Origin: Rhodamnia argentea
Lineage: Eukaryota > Streptophyta > Magnoliopsida > Myrtales > Myrtaceae
Reading direction: 5' to 3'
Length of the DNA stretch: 64,000 nt
Assembly (NCBI RefSeq): GCF_020921035.1
Contig: NC_063152.1
Coordinates: 11,546,001-11,610,000, forward strand
Shown here piece by piece: positions 34,069 through 46,170 of this stretch (within the stretch, counting starts at the first letter, position 1; every line of letters begins with the position of its first letter). The translations under genes and the position numbers were made by a program. The notes beneath the pieces are model-generated. The model did not search any database and had not been told where the DNA came from. It saw nothing but the letters and a program-made list of their open reading frames with translations.

Positions 34069-35233
34069 GGCTACGTTTGGAAAGACTCTTAGGGAAAGCC
34101 GTTGGAAAAATGCAAATACCTTTGGTGCGAAGGGATTTGGTGAAATGCAAAAGTTGTTTGGTAAACTTTAATTAAAAAGTGCCTTCAAACGAAAGTTTGA
34201 GAAAATGTTGTTTGATAAACATAAATTCGTAAATGCCTTTAGCCGAGTATTTTAATATCTTTTTATGATTTTTGTATAATTTTTATTTTTTCTTTTTCTT
34301 TTTCTTTTTTTTTCCCTTCCCCAACCCTTCCCCACTTGAAAATTGTCGTCAACCACAAGAACAAAGCCTCGAGATTTGACCATCATCCTCACTCGAAACA
34401 ATACTATTCACGTTGTGGGTCACCCCTTCCATCCCTCTGTTTTTCTTCGATTGACTCTGTTCTTCTTACGACGTCACTCTCCATCTCGGTTCTACTACTT
34501 TGGGTGATGGAAGGAAGTCTGGAACAGGGGAGAGATAGAGCTTGACACTAACCAAGACGTTAGAGAGAGATTGGTTGAATCGGTTGGCAGGTCGAGGGGA
34601 TGACGTATATGGGGCCCAGATCTGGGTTGCGAGGGCTCAACCTCGCTCGGCAATGGGGGGGCTCGACCTCTCCATCGCCAGGCGAGGCAGCAACGACGAG
34701 GTCGAGCCCTCGCAAGCCCAGATCTAGTGAGGCGGGGTGAATTGGGATCGTGGGGAGGAGGGGAGAATTGTGGTGGCGAAGGGCGTGGAAAGGTGGCTCA
34801 ATGCCAGCGGTGCTTGCGGCGGCGGCGTTCGGCAGCAGCATCCTAGATAGCGCTTACAACGGTGGCGTTTGACAGCAGCATCCTGGACGGCGCTTGCGGC
34901 AGCGTTTGGCAGCAACCTTCCGGCGGGGCTGAAGGCAAAGGGAGCAGTGGGAGAGGGAAAGATAAATTATGAACAATGAGGGTAAACGTGGAATTATGAA
35001 GACTGTGTAAGGGTAATATTGAGAATTCAAAAAAATCACTAATCCTTGGTATTGTTGTCTCTCGAGAATGCTGAAAGCTCAAGGTGGCCTTGAAGCTGCC
35101 TTGGGCTTTCAGCCTTTTGAAGGCTCACTTTGAGCCAAGGATGTTTTCAAAAAATTTGCCAAACACCAAAAATTTCGCCCTAGGAACTTTGGACACTCAA
35201 AACCCATTGGGAAAGTGGTTCCCAAACGCAGCC
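34069..35233. mobile_element. PIF/Harbinger-like non-autonomous element (unit 2)
   Basis: Ends GGCTACGTTTGG and the complement of GGCTGCGTTTGG, flanked by AAT on both sides. The GC-rich middle has the same AGATCT/GGGCTCGACCTC inverted repeat and repeated GGCGG/GCAGCAGCATCCT words. No transposase. Confidence 0.6.
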
Positions 35234-35850
35234 AATTTCTTCTTTCTTGCTCGCGGGCCCATTCCTAGAGTCATGATGACCTTGGGAGTGATGTCCGATT
35301 TCGAGAGCGACCGGTCGCCGAGGTCGGAGTCCGACAACGCCATCTCGTCGGCCTCGCCAGAGAGGCAAATTATCGTCGTGAGCCAGCTCCCCTTGCGAGC
35401 CCATCAGGACAAGCAAACCGGGAAGTGGAGGTTCGAGTGGGACCCGAACAGCCTGGTGGTGTTGCAGCTCAAGGACAGGTTGAGACCCGATGCCATCTCG
35501 ATGGCCTCACCGGAGTAGCGGATCTTCGTCGCGAACCAGCTCCTTGTGCGAGCCCATTAGAGAGAAGTAGACCGGGAAGTAGAGGTTCGAGTGGGACCCG
35601 GACAGCCTGGCGGTGTTGTAGCTCAAGGACAGGCTGGGACCCTTAGCCGTGGTCATGTACGTCGGCTCTCTGAAGGCTGACATTGACGTCACCGATCAAG
35701 AGGAGGTCTCGCAGTTCCCATTCAAGTCGTTCCGGTGCGTGCCGACATTCTTGCCTCTAGATATGCAAAACCAGTTCTACCATGGCTTTTGCAAGCACTA
35801 TCTCTGGCCTCTGTTTCACTGCATGTTGCCCATGTCGCCGAGCCAAGATG
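35234..35850 (+). pseudogene. Class II trehalose-phosphate synthase-like fragment (unit 2)
   Basis: Same fragment as 13719-14340, with the first half open (MTLGVMSDFESD, QIIVVSQLPLRAH, FEWDPNSLVVLQLKD). The second copy of the 51-codon duplication has a stop at its start and a frameshift near the RAH position. The C-terminal part ([24 protein letters not shown]) is retained. Confidence 0.8.
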
Positions 35851-35924
35851 CAACAGTGACGCCAAATTTGAAACAAAAAGGAAAAAAGAAAAATAGAAAG
35901 GAAAACCGAAAAACCGAACCGATG

Positions 35925-37407
35925 GTTTCCTCCATTTGTCGCGCAATTAATCAGCTGTTGCTTGGACAACTCGGGTAGTACAGGTTGTTATCGCGGTTAT
36001 CGATTCCACAGCATCAGCTACTGAGAATGACCAGCAAGATCCTATGCGAGGATTAAGACAAGGATTGCAACGATGGTTATAGCTGGTGTATGTATCTATG
36101 AAGATGGAATAAATACCGGACTGAAGTTATAGTGTATAACTCAGAATCACATGGATTGAAGTTACATTACAAAATATTTCTCATGTACTAGGCGCGGAGG
36201 GTGCCATAGAAATGCGATTCAATTCGCAGCATGTAATGATGTGGTTTGAACTTTAATGTTTGATGGCCTATTTTGAATAGGTATATAGTTTAGTTTTATG
36301 GAGACGAACCAAGACCCACTAGCTAACATGACAAGATAATGAACTTGGTACAAATTCTTCAACTAATAGGTCCATTGAATTGCACAGTTTCGAACCACTT
36401 AAGTACGTTTGTTTCTTGGAAAATATTTCCCTAAAAACAGTCCTTTTAATGTTTGAAGTAGTTAATTAATGAAAGACGTTTTCATTATCAACTACGAATT
36501 TATGGCTAAATCTCTTTATTGACAATGGAATTAATTTTCGTTCAATCATTTTTGTGTGTGATATAATTAACAAATATATACAAATATTTTTCAAAGCATT
36601 TATTTTTCTCTAAATAAACACTCTCAGAGATAAATTTAAATGTGTTGACGAAATACTATTTTAGAACCTATCTCTTATCACCATATGCTATAGAATTTAC
36701 TCCTTCAATGATTAAATTGCTTTTCCGGGTTTAGGTAATACATGTCTATTCAATGTTTTCAAGGCTTATAAAGAATATTCAGTGCATTCATATGAATTTT
36801 TTTTTTGCAAACAAAATCACAAGACAAGAAAATATTGGGTTAATGACATGGGAATATTATGTTGTTTCGCTTGCTTTGGAATGAAAAAAAAAAATCACAA
36901 GACAAGAAAATAAAGTTCCTATTCACAATAATATAGTATGATTCTATTACTTTCTTACCACATGTACCCTGGAATTTTATGCCACCAACAACTCCCCGAT
37001 CAACCCAGTTTACGCTATCTAGGACTTGGGTCACATTTTGGTACTTGAAAGTATTCGTCGCTGATGAATTCGAGGTCTTCGACCTAGGCCACAACCCGGT
37101 GTACCTCGTGATGACCTCGTCCGTGGTCAAATCCGAAAATTGGTTCGGACCCACTTTGTAGCTCTGGTTAGCCGCTTCATGGTTGAAGTCCTCAATGAAG
37201 CGCAAGGTCTCCAGAAAGATCCCCGCACTGCTTCGCCTTCTCGAGATTATCTGTGTAGCTCCGTCCATGGCGGGCCATCCACTGTTCGAACTCCGTCTCC
37301 GCCAGTGTGGAATTCGGGGGCGCCGCGGCCAAAGTCTGAGCTCCTAAACATACCGATGCTATCAACATGTAGACCTAAGTTTGCCCATCGAGCCATAAAG
37401 CCATCAT
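35925..37407 (-). pseudogene. Cysteine protease pseudogene D2
   Basis: Exon 1 is 36959-37407 and the exon-2 remnant is about 35925-36041 (GSCWSFS region to LINCATNGG). A one-base insertion (CCCC near 37222) shifts the frame before GIFLETLRF and is shared with D3. A private in-frame stop follows LDGQT near residue 10. The catalytic exon is truncated next to the TPS-like fragment, as in D1. Confidence 0.85.
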
Positions 37408-37849
37408 CGAATGCTGAAGCGTTTATCAAGGATGGATTGATGGATGGCTCGTGTGCTTTTGGGGAAATGTGGGGAAACATGAGCAAGCCATGTCTAATTT
37501 ATAGAACATCAGGATCAGATTAATTAATCAGGGGACTCGGCTAATGATCCGGTCATATTCATTTTCTCCCTCGTTTAGCAAGAGAATTCGTAATTGGCAC
37601 GTGTTACTCAACGTACGATGTAAAAATGTAAATAAGGTATTTCTCAACAAAAAGGGAATGGGAAAAATTCACCATATCTTCCCTAGCATATTATCTAAGA
37701 GATACACCAAATATTATGCTGACCAAATAACATGAAATCATCCGACCAAAAAAAAAAACAATAACATGAAATTAAATCCTCCTAAGTAATTAGAAGAGAT
37801 ACGCCAATTGATATGCTATCTAAAAAAAGAAAGAAACGAAGTAACTATT
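37408..37849. other. Upstream region of D2
   Basis: Contains the conserved TATA box (37497-37504) and AT-rich DNA matching 15911-16369. No gene. Confidence 0.45.
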
Positions 37850-38145
37850 CCCAATATACTCCTCCTCAAGTTGGTGCATATCCCAACTTGCTAACAAGAA
37901 ACATAATCCGGCTTGACCCAACGTATTGTAAAGATGTCTGACAGTTGAAGTCTAGTGGGTACGTGCTCAGTTCTTAACTTCTTATGGCCTTTCGGGCTGC
38001 ATATGTTTTTGAATAAAGTGACAATCAATCTCGATGTGTTTTGTTCGTTCATGAAATACTATACCGGGTTAGCCGTCGATCATCGACTCTCCGACCCAAC
38101 CTTGTGGCTATGCCTTTTGTCCTTGAAGACAATAATTTATGTAGT
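37850..38145 (-). mobile_element. Second copia remnant, RNase H end (unit 2)
   Basis: Copy of 16370-16640. The minus-strand HERTKHIEIDCHF-like signature is retained within a disrupted frame. Confidence 0.75.
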
Positions 38146-38883
38146 AGAAAGATAACCACTTAATTGTCCATATGATACTGTTATGTAAATTGTACCTGTT
38201 TTCAGTTTTGACTTCACAATATGTAATCAATATTTCTCGTACTTTTAGCGCAAACTTGACGCGTCGATTCTTTTTTCCATAAGTGAAAACAAGTCATTAA
38301 TTTTACACAAATCTGGTAAGATTCTTACTCTATGCCCACCCATGCAATGGTTACAAATATTTACAGCTTCTCCATGAATTAAGCAAACTCAATAGCCACT
38401 TCCACCTCAAATTTGTGTAAGCAAATTCAGGGAAATCCATGCATATGGTTAAAAATACCCCATGATCATGCGCAACTATAAATGGACAAAATCTTATTTT
38501 ACGATAGACAACGGGGATCGGGATAAATGGGAAGAAACTCAATGAATCTTTTACCTTTTAAATGTGCATTCACTATAATTTTCAAGTATCCCACAAATCT
38601 CTCATTCCGTTGCGACAATATACATCATATTAAAAGAACGGGATCAAAATATTTACATGCTATTTTGTCTAATGATACTAAAAATGTAGACGCGGTTCAA
38701 GATTAGATGCGGAGGAATGAATCCAATCATTTTCATATTGTGAAAGCTCCTCAGAAACTAATAACAACAACAATTATTATTATTATAACAACAGCAATAG
38801 TAAAAATGATAATAAAGCACGACTTAGAAAGGGCAAGTCTCAGAAAGACAAGGGGAAAATATGAAAACGGAAGCTAAGAAAAG
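38146..38883. other. Unidentified AT-rich region (unit 2)
   Basis: Matches 16641-17365. It has the shortened minus ORF (38351-38542) and the AAC/AAT-rich tract near 38760-38800. No recognised gene. Confidence 0.4.
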
Positions 38884-39738
38884 TAGAGCTGTCAAATGAG
38901 TGGGTCGGATCGAAAACGGTCCGGCCCGTATTGACCAATTTAACTCATTTTAACTCATTTTCATGTTATGCAAATCTAGTGGCCTATACCCTACCCAATC
39001 CATATTTGCTAAAATACTTTCACATTTAATTCAATTTAAGAAAATTTGTTTCTTATAAATTATTGATTTTTTTTATTATTCTATTTCTTTTTCCAATTTT
39101 CCATTTTTTTCTTTTCCTTCGTCTACCGATTGCTGGGCCTTGGTGACGATCGGCAGCCCAACAACCGGTTGCAGATGAGGCCAATCCCAGCGAGCCTCGA
39201 GGGTCGGCGAGCTCAAGGCTTGCCAGATTCCACGAGCCTCGAGGCTCGCCCAATTTCGGTGACCTCCAACTCACCCGAGGCCGCCGAGCACAAGCTCGGG
39301 GCTCGCTAGATCCCGGCAACCTCGAGCTCACCGGATCCCGGCGAGCTTAGAGGCTTGCCCAATTTCGACGACCATGAGCTCGCCCGATGCTGGCAACCTT
39401 GAGGTTTGCCCGATCTAGGCACGCACGAGCTTGCCGGATCTCAAAAAGCGCAGCAATGGTACGAGGAAAAAGGAAAAAATGGAAAAAAATAAGAAAAGGA
39501 AAACAATAAATTATTAAAAATTCAATTTAAAAAAAAAATATTCAAAAAATCTAATTATGACTCGTTAATATAATTATCTTAACTAACCAATTTATGACCT
39601 ACTTAAAGCCCATTTATGACCCATTAAGTTTTTAAGTAACCTATTTATCACCCACTTAATTTGTTTTTAAAATATAGTACAACCCATTTATGACCCACCA
39701 CTTTAAATATGGGTTCTAGACCCATTTTGCCATCTCTA
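38884..39738. mobile_element. hAT-like non-autonomous element (unit 2)
   Basis: TAGAGCTGTCAAATG on the left and the complement of TAGAGATGGCAAAATGG on the right, with the same GC-rich core. No coding capacity. Confidence 0.55.
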
Positions 39739-39849
39739 GATATATCTAAGCAATCAAAACACGAATGCCTGATTTTAGTATTATGTTCCATCGTGTAATG
39801 TAGATTATCTATACGTTTCATTTGAAGAACATACAGGCTCCTAATTGAA

Positions 39850-40373
39850 CGTGCATGTGATTTAAACATATGACAACGAAAATCAAATAAGAATTTTCAC
39901 ATTTTTCCAATTAAGATTGCAATCACACGCAATTCGGCATGCGCGAGAATTCTAGTCATTTAATTTGTGAACACATGATGGGTATCTTTAGAATATGAGT
40001 TTTTTTTCCCTCCAAAGTTCAGTGTAATCCTCAATCGAAGAGTTACACTAAAATGATCATCCACATCAAATTACTAGGTAAAACTCGTATAAAATCGAGC
40101 TGCGTCACGCTGGTCATGCGGGTTTTAGCCGGTTTTATAGATAGATAGATAAATGGAAAAGAGAGGGATATATTTGGTGGTATGCATCTCAGACAAAGGG
40201 AATTGTAGGAAAAACAAGAAAATTGATACGTATTGAGGAATTAATACGGTATTCTCCTCATAACTTAGTGGCTACATAGTAGCCTCCTTACAAGTACCAC
40301 ACTATAAGTAGGAAAGAAGCAAGTCGGTCATCTCATGATGCTCGTACTCCGTCTATATCATGTTTTGATTATC
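39850..40373. other. 3' flank of A3
   Basis: Matches 1-523, including the three-unit ATAG repeat near 40137. No gene seen. Confidence 0.5.
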
Positions 40374-41574
40374 TCAGGCCACTGGATAAGAAGCTTGCGA
40401 CGCGAGTCCGCACATTCCTTTCGAGCTATCAACACCTCTTTGAATCCTCATGTAGCCCTCTTCGCCCCAAGTCTGCCCCCACGAGTTGCGGATCTTCCAG
40501 AACTTGGTTCCGTCCTCGCTCGTCCCGTACCCGACCACGACCACCGCATGGTCCAGCTCCTCGCCGCAGTCGCCATTGAACACGCCACCGGTGTAGCTCT
40601 GGAACTCCTGCCCACCTGCCGCGATTCCAACCGAGACCGGCTGCTGCGCAACTGCCTTCAGGAGCTCCTCCTCACCGGGCTGCACATCGTTGAACTCTTT
40701 GATCTGCGCCGCCTGTTGAGCCGCTTTCGACGAGTCGCAGGTCCCGTCCGTCCCTTGGTACGGGTAGGTATCCTCGGACGCAATTCCTCGGTTATGGATG
40801 ATGTAGTTGAAAGCATTGTCTGGAAGACCACCCTCGCAGCCACTGGCTTCGGTATCGCAGTCGATCAGCTGTTGCTCGGAGAGCACTGGCAAATTACCGC
40901 TTTTGATCTGCGTGATTCCTTCTACTGCTGCGACTGCTGAGAATGCCCAACAAGATCCTGCACTCATAAAATTTTGTTTGTCGACATTGTAAGTATGAAG
41001 AATCGCATTATTTTCGTTACCGTTGTTATCAGACTTCTCAACTCAAGATAGCTAGGCTCCTAAACTTATTGCTCAATAGTAAGTCAAAAATGATCTCCCA
41101 ATTGGAAGCATGCAAGATGTTTAGACACTCACCACATTGGCCTTGGTCCTTGATCTGATTCACGGCGCCTTTCTCCACCCAGTCGATGCTATCAGGAACA
41201 TCCCCAGTCGGATATTGGTGGCTCAACGACCCCGTTCTGGTGGACTTGGGTTGCTTAGATGCCAAGTATCCCGTGTGGCTCCGAACGAACTCGTCGTTGG
41301 TCAAGTCCGAGAATTGATTGATGCCTACCTTGAAAGTCCGATTCCCGGATGCAGTGAAATCTTTGATGAACTGCAAGTTCCTCTCGAAAATCTCCCGACG
41401 TCTCTCCTTCTCCTCTGGGTTCTTGTAGGTCCGACCGTATTGGGTCATCCATTGCTCGTGCTGCTCGGCAACGGTGGATCCATGCAACGTGCGGACTGAC
41501 ATGACATGCCATGCCCAAGTGCTGAGAATGAGAGCAAGGGAGATTATGAATTCACTCTTGAGAGGAAAAGCCAT
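40374..41574 (-). CDS. Papain-like cysteine protease A3 (SAG12/SAG39-like), intact
   Basis: Exons 41133-41574 (ATG at 41574) and 40374-40957 give 341 aa with a consensus donor GTGAGT. Signal peptide, I29 prodomain (ERFNIN-type and GINQFSD), QGQCGSCWAFS, LDHAV and NSWG are all present. It differs from A1 at a few sites: Trp for Cys in the signal region, T43 and N52 in the prodomain, V96, Q267, T270 and K299. The frame is also open upstream to 41706, but that extension would cross the TATA box, so the ATG shared with A1 and A2 is chosen. With a good donor and a G-box upstream, this is the best candidate for an active copy. Confidence 0.93.
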
Positions 41575-41655
41575 CGCCCAATTGTAAGCAGGATGTTGTG
41601 TTCCTCGGTGGAAAAACTCAGGAAGTGGATGACGAGATACCTGAACTGGACATGA

Positions 41656-41665
41656 ATATATATAC
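41656..41665 (-). promoter_or_regulatory. TATA box of A3
   Basis: TATATATATTC on the minus strand, about 85 bp upstream of the ATG. Confidence 0.7.
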
Positions 41666-41902
41666 AGAGTCTTGCTTGTGATTGCCGTCCACCATGAGCC
41701 ATGCAAAAAGTCTTACGTGGATTGTAATGTGGAAAATTTGGTTCCATAATGGGCGGGGATACGAGCGCCGAAGCCATGCATGTCTGAACATGCGAAACTT
41801 CAGGGACAGCCGTGGAGGGCACGAGTGCTTTATCAGATTGCCTCAATCAACTCATAACATGTCAGTCTTCTCCTCCATTAAGCATCTCTCCTAGCTCTTC
41901 AG

Positions 41903-42250
41903 CATTAAGATTCCGCGCACAAATCACGACGAAATCAAGAGTAAAAACGAGAAAAACAAAAATCGAGGCACGTGATTTATTCCGATTCACCCTTTAATTA
42001 GGACTACATCCTGTAGAGAATTATGCTATAATTATCATATTTCATTTCTCTATTATAATTCTCAATTATTAGAGAGATTGATTATATATAAGCAGTAGCT
42101 ACTCCTGGTTCCAAATCCGAACTACCAATAACTATACGCTCAAAACTTTAAAAGTCATATGGTGTCCAGAGGGTGCTGCCTCCTACAACCCCGCCGGAAC
42201 GGCTCTCCCGTTCTTTCCTGTCGACTAGGAATATGATCCACATCCCAACA
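41903..42250 (-). mobile_element. Solo-LTR-like insertion upstream of A3
   Basis: 348 bp with exact TTCAG (plus strand) repeats at 41898-41902 and 42251-42255. The minus strand begins TGTTGGGATGTGG and runs toward A3. It contains the G-box at 41969-41974 in its downstream part. Confidence 0.68.
41969..41974. promoter_or_regulatory. G-box CACGTG upstream of A3
   Basis: Same position in the LTR-like insertion as in A2, about 395 bp upstream of the ATG; mutated to CACTTG in A1 and A4. Confidence 0.5.
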
Positions 42251-42561
42251 TTCAGTGGGATTTATGTAGGCAAATCGTGTCCAACTTTTTTTTTTTTTCT
42301 GCCGTTTTAAGCACTCCAACTCTCCATTCCTCCTTTTGCAAGAGTCTTGAAAATGAGGGCCATCGTGATGTATTATGCACTATCTTTCGAGACTTGCTTT
42401 ATCATATGGAAACAAATGATTTCTAACAACTCTAGTGCGGTTTCCACCTTTCTTGTTTCAGTGTAGTCGACTAAATCTAGACAATATCTTCTCACCTAAG
42501 TGCCTAAATGGGTTGAGCTCGGGTCAAGCCCATTATGGGCAGCCCATGTCCAAAGCCCAAT

Positions 42562-42598
42562 CTATATATATATATATATATATATATAGATATATATT
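42562..42598. repeat. (TA)n microsatellite
   Basis: Long TA run with one GA interruption, expanded compared with units 1, 2 and 4. Confidence 0.9.
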
Positions 42599-42624
42599 TT
42601 ACGGGCATTAATACGTAGTACGCC

Positions 42625-43030
42625 TTATAAGAAGCTTTTGATGTGACTCCGCACATTCCTTCAGAACTATCATGGCCTTAACCCCATGTCTCGCCCCACG
42701 AGTTCCTGATCTTCCAGAACTCGGTCCCATCCTCGCTCGTCCCATACCCGACCATGACGGTCGTGTGGTCCAACTTCTCATCACAATCCCCGTTGACCAT
42801 GCCACCGCTATACCTCTGGAACTCCTAACTGCTCGCCGCAATTATGACTGAGATCGGCTACTGCGCAATTGCCTTCATGAGCTTGTCCTCACTGGGCGGG
42901 ACATTAGTGAGATCCTTGATCTGCTCTGCGGGTTCTGCTGCTTTTGTCGCGTCGCAGTCCTGTCCATTTCTTGGAATGCATAACTATCCTCGGACGCTAT
43001 TCCTTGCTTTTGGATAATGTGTAGGCCACC
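42625..43030 (-). pseudogene. Cysteine protease pseudogene B3 (exon-2 remnant)
   Basis: Shorter than the other B copies. A ~55-bp deletion removes the bases just 3' of the coding end, and a further ~24-bp gap lies after NSWGETWG. NSWG itself is intact, unlike B2 and B4. Stops remain in the ISVIIAASS region. The left half of exon 2 and exon 1 are absent. Confidence 0.82.
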
Positions 43031-44079
43031 AAAATGGCACATCCCAGGAACTTCATTACTAGAATATGAAACACATTATGATAGAAGAAAAGAGATTCCC
43101 GCATCTAACTTAGAATCCATCAATCTTGATGCGGAACGGTGATGATTCGAAACTCAAATGCTTCCCCTCTGTTCCCCTCATTGGAACACTTGCTAAATGA
43201 AAATATCGCTCACAAATGAGTGCATTCTTCTTTATGTGAGATAATTTGTGCATCATATGGTTAGAGGAGGAACTTAAGCCTTTTTTATAAAATTTTCAGC
43301 CATAAAACCTCTCATCACGTGTGGGACCCAACCGAGCCCACACTAGTCAACCAGATATTGAACTAATGAAGAATCTGTATATCTTATCGTAATAGACCAA
43401 CCCCATTAAACGGTAAATTTCAATTTCAATTAATTTACCTCACATCAGAAAAATTCTTACATTTTCCTACTTTGGCAATATTAATTGAACTATACTATTT
43501 GTGTGGACCTTTATGTTAGTCTAGAGATTATTCTCGGTAGTTAATCCGATCCCATGAAGTTTCAAATAGTGAATCATGGTGGTAATTGCATCAATGCCTT
43601 TTTAACTTTATTTACATGGATTCAATAGGGTAGTATGACAAATGAATAACATATCACAAAAAGGTGATACTTTATGTGTTATCTCATTTGTCGATCATAT
43701 TGTCTTTTCTTAAGTATCATGAAACCCGATGTGCCACCAAAGAAATTTCTTATGGCTCCCATGAAGTCACATATGTCTTATCTTTATGTTTAACTTCACT
43801 TTATTTATAACCATACATATTCATAAGGCTAATAACTAGATGCCCTTAGCCTTTACTCAATATTTACACATTGCGTTGAGATTTTCACTATATATATGTT
43901 ATATTTTTTACAGTGATATAAGGTTATTTTGGACCATTCACTTTGTTTTAGGGTTTCTTAGATGGGGCTATAAAAAAAGATATCTTGAATAGCATATTAT
44001 AACATTTGCTTTTACTTCTGCCCCGAAACCCTTTTGTTTTTCACTTCTTATTGTCGGATCTTTCGATCTTTGATTGAAT
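43031..44079 (-). mobile_element. Non-coding end of copia element, partly replaced (unit 3)
   Basis: Collinear with 3276-4160 up to about 43898. After that, 43899-44079 is unrelated sequence (including GGGGCTATAAAAAAAG) in place of the RNase H tail and following bases of the other units. Confidence 0.45.
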
Positions 44080-46170
44080 ATGCTCTACTATAATGTCACT
44101 ATTTATAATAATCTCCTTTACAGTCAAAAACTTAATTGCCAAATACTTAGACCCCTTAAGACTTCTATTATTATTGATAAACAACACTGCAAAGTTATTG
44201 TCACATTACAACCGTGTAGGTCTATTCAAAAGGTCAAATATGGTCAACTCCTTCATGAGATTCTAGACCCAAATAGCCTGAGTAGAGGCTGTAAAGTATG
44301 CTATAAACTCTGCATGCATGATAGAGGATGATACTGATTTCTATTTCTCGTTTTTCCATGATATTGCATCTCTCGCTAACACAAAGATGTATCATGTTAT
44401 TGACCTCAAGTAATCTTGACAGGCAACAAGGTCTACATCTGAATACCCTATTAGCTACATGTCTTGAATATATTTGTAAATTAGCATATAGTCATTTGTC
44501 CTCTTTAAGTACCTTAAAACCTTCTTGGAAGCAATCTAGTGGTCTTGTCATGAATTTGACTCATGTTTGCCTAGAAGTCCTGCTCCAAAAGCAATATAAA
44601 GTCTGAAACAAAGTTGAGCATACATAATACTACCAAGTTCATTAGTATAAGGTATATTCTTCATTCGGGCTTTCTCAACAGCTAAATGAGGACACTGTAA
44701 CAAACTTAGTTTATCACCCTTAGTGATGGGAGTAATTCTTGGCTTACAATCCTACATACTAAATCTTTCAAAAATACGATTAATATATGTCATATGAGAT
44801 AAATCCAACACATGGCAAGAATAATCTCTATGGATCTCAATACCAAGGACGAAAGAAGCTTCACCAAGGTCCTTCATGTCAAAATTCTTTAATAACATCC
44901 GCTTTGTCCATTGCAGTAATCCATGATCACTACTCGCAAACAAAATATCATCTACATAAAGTATGAGAAAAATAAATTTTCTCCCATTGGTCTTGTAGTA
45001 TATACATTGATTTATTTTGTTCTCAACAAAATTGAATGAAGTGATAACACTATGAAACTTCAAGTACTATTATTTGGAAGCTTGCTTGAGACCATAAACT
45101 GCATTTTTTGGTTTACACACAAGTTTATCCTTTGTTGCAAATCTTTTTGGTTGCACCATGTTAGACTTCCTTATCAAGGTTTCCATTCAAAAATATAGTT
45201 TTAACATCCATCTAGTGTAACTCCAAGTCAAAGTAAACTACTAATATTATGACCACTCCGAAACATTCTTTAGAAGAAACTAGGGAAAAAATAGCTTCAT
45301 AGTCTACTTATTCTCCGTAAGTGAAACTCTTGGCTACTAGTTTGGCTTTAAATTTCACAATCTTTTCTTTGGAGGCTCTTTTATTCTTGTACACCCATTT
45401 GCAGCCGATGGGCTTATGACATTCAAACAATTCAACAAGTTCCCAAACACCATTATGTTTCATAAAGTGCATCTCACCTTTCATTGCATCTAGCTACGGA
45501 TCTAACTAAGGACAAGAAATAGCATCTGCATAAGTCACTAGAACAACCACACAACCGATGTTGTAGTCATACTCTCCCATATAGACTATATAGTATGGTG
45601 ATATGGCTGATCATCTCTCCATGATGGATCTCCCGAGTAAGGCGGCAATAACCTCATCCGACACTTAAGAGACTTGAAGAACTTCATCAGGAGCTATCTC
45701 ACCAACATGATCCTAGATCTCAATAGGTTCAATCTGTGGTGTGGGAGGAGTCATTATCCTCTGTATAGGGAGTAAAAAAGATACGGTAGTACCCACCATA
45801 CTATTATCCTCAATGGTGTATGAGCAGTTACTTTTTTTTCGGCCACATCAAACTCCAAAAACTTCATTGTCTGTGATTTCATGATTGTTGATCCTCCATT
45901 AAGATTATGAATATGATACCCCTGTGAATGATTTGGGTAAGATATGAAATAATGCATAGTGATTTTGGAGTCCAATTTACTCAAAGTTGGATTATATAAC
46001 TTCACTTCTGCAAGATATCCCAAACCTTAAGATAGTTCAAGCTAAATTTACATCCAGTTCATAACTCAAAAGGAATCAATGAAACAACTTTGGCAGGTAC
46101 ACGATTTTAGAATATACATCTTCAAAGCTTTAGCCCACAGAAAAATAAGTAAATTAGTCCTACTAATCAT
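44080..46170 (-). mobile_element. Degenerate Ty1/copia pol remnant (unit 3)
   Basis: RT motif YVDDILFAS and FDMKDLGEASFVLGIEIH (44752-45063, minus) and the upstream linker EVKLYNPTLSKLDSK with YPNHSQGYHIHN (45754-46023) are the best-preserved copia coding pieces in the window. Stops break the frame between them, and the C-terminal RNase H tail is lost. Confidence 0.88.

Larger units (their letters stand above)
18360..39849. repeat. Tandem segmental repeat unit 2
   Basis: This is the second head-to-tail copy with the same order of features. It is longer than units 1 and 3, mainly because of a 3,630-bp LTR-type insertion at 24768-28397. It has lost one of two diverged tandem repeats found at 8166-8990 in unit 1. 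Its A copy carries a nonsense codon. Confidence 0.95.

Noticed and set aside
41575-41706. In-frame N-terminal extension of A3 (start at 41706)
   Set aside because: The extension crosses the conserved TATA box and is not open in A1 or A2. The ATG at 41574 is directly followed by a normal signal peptide.
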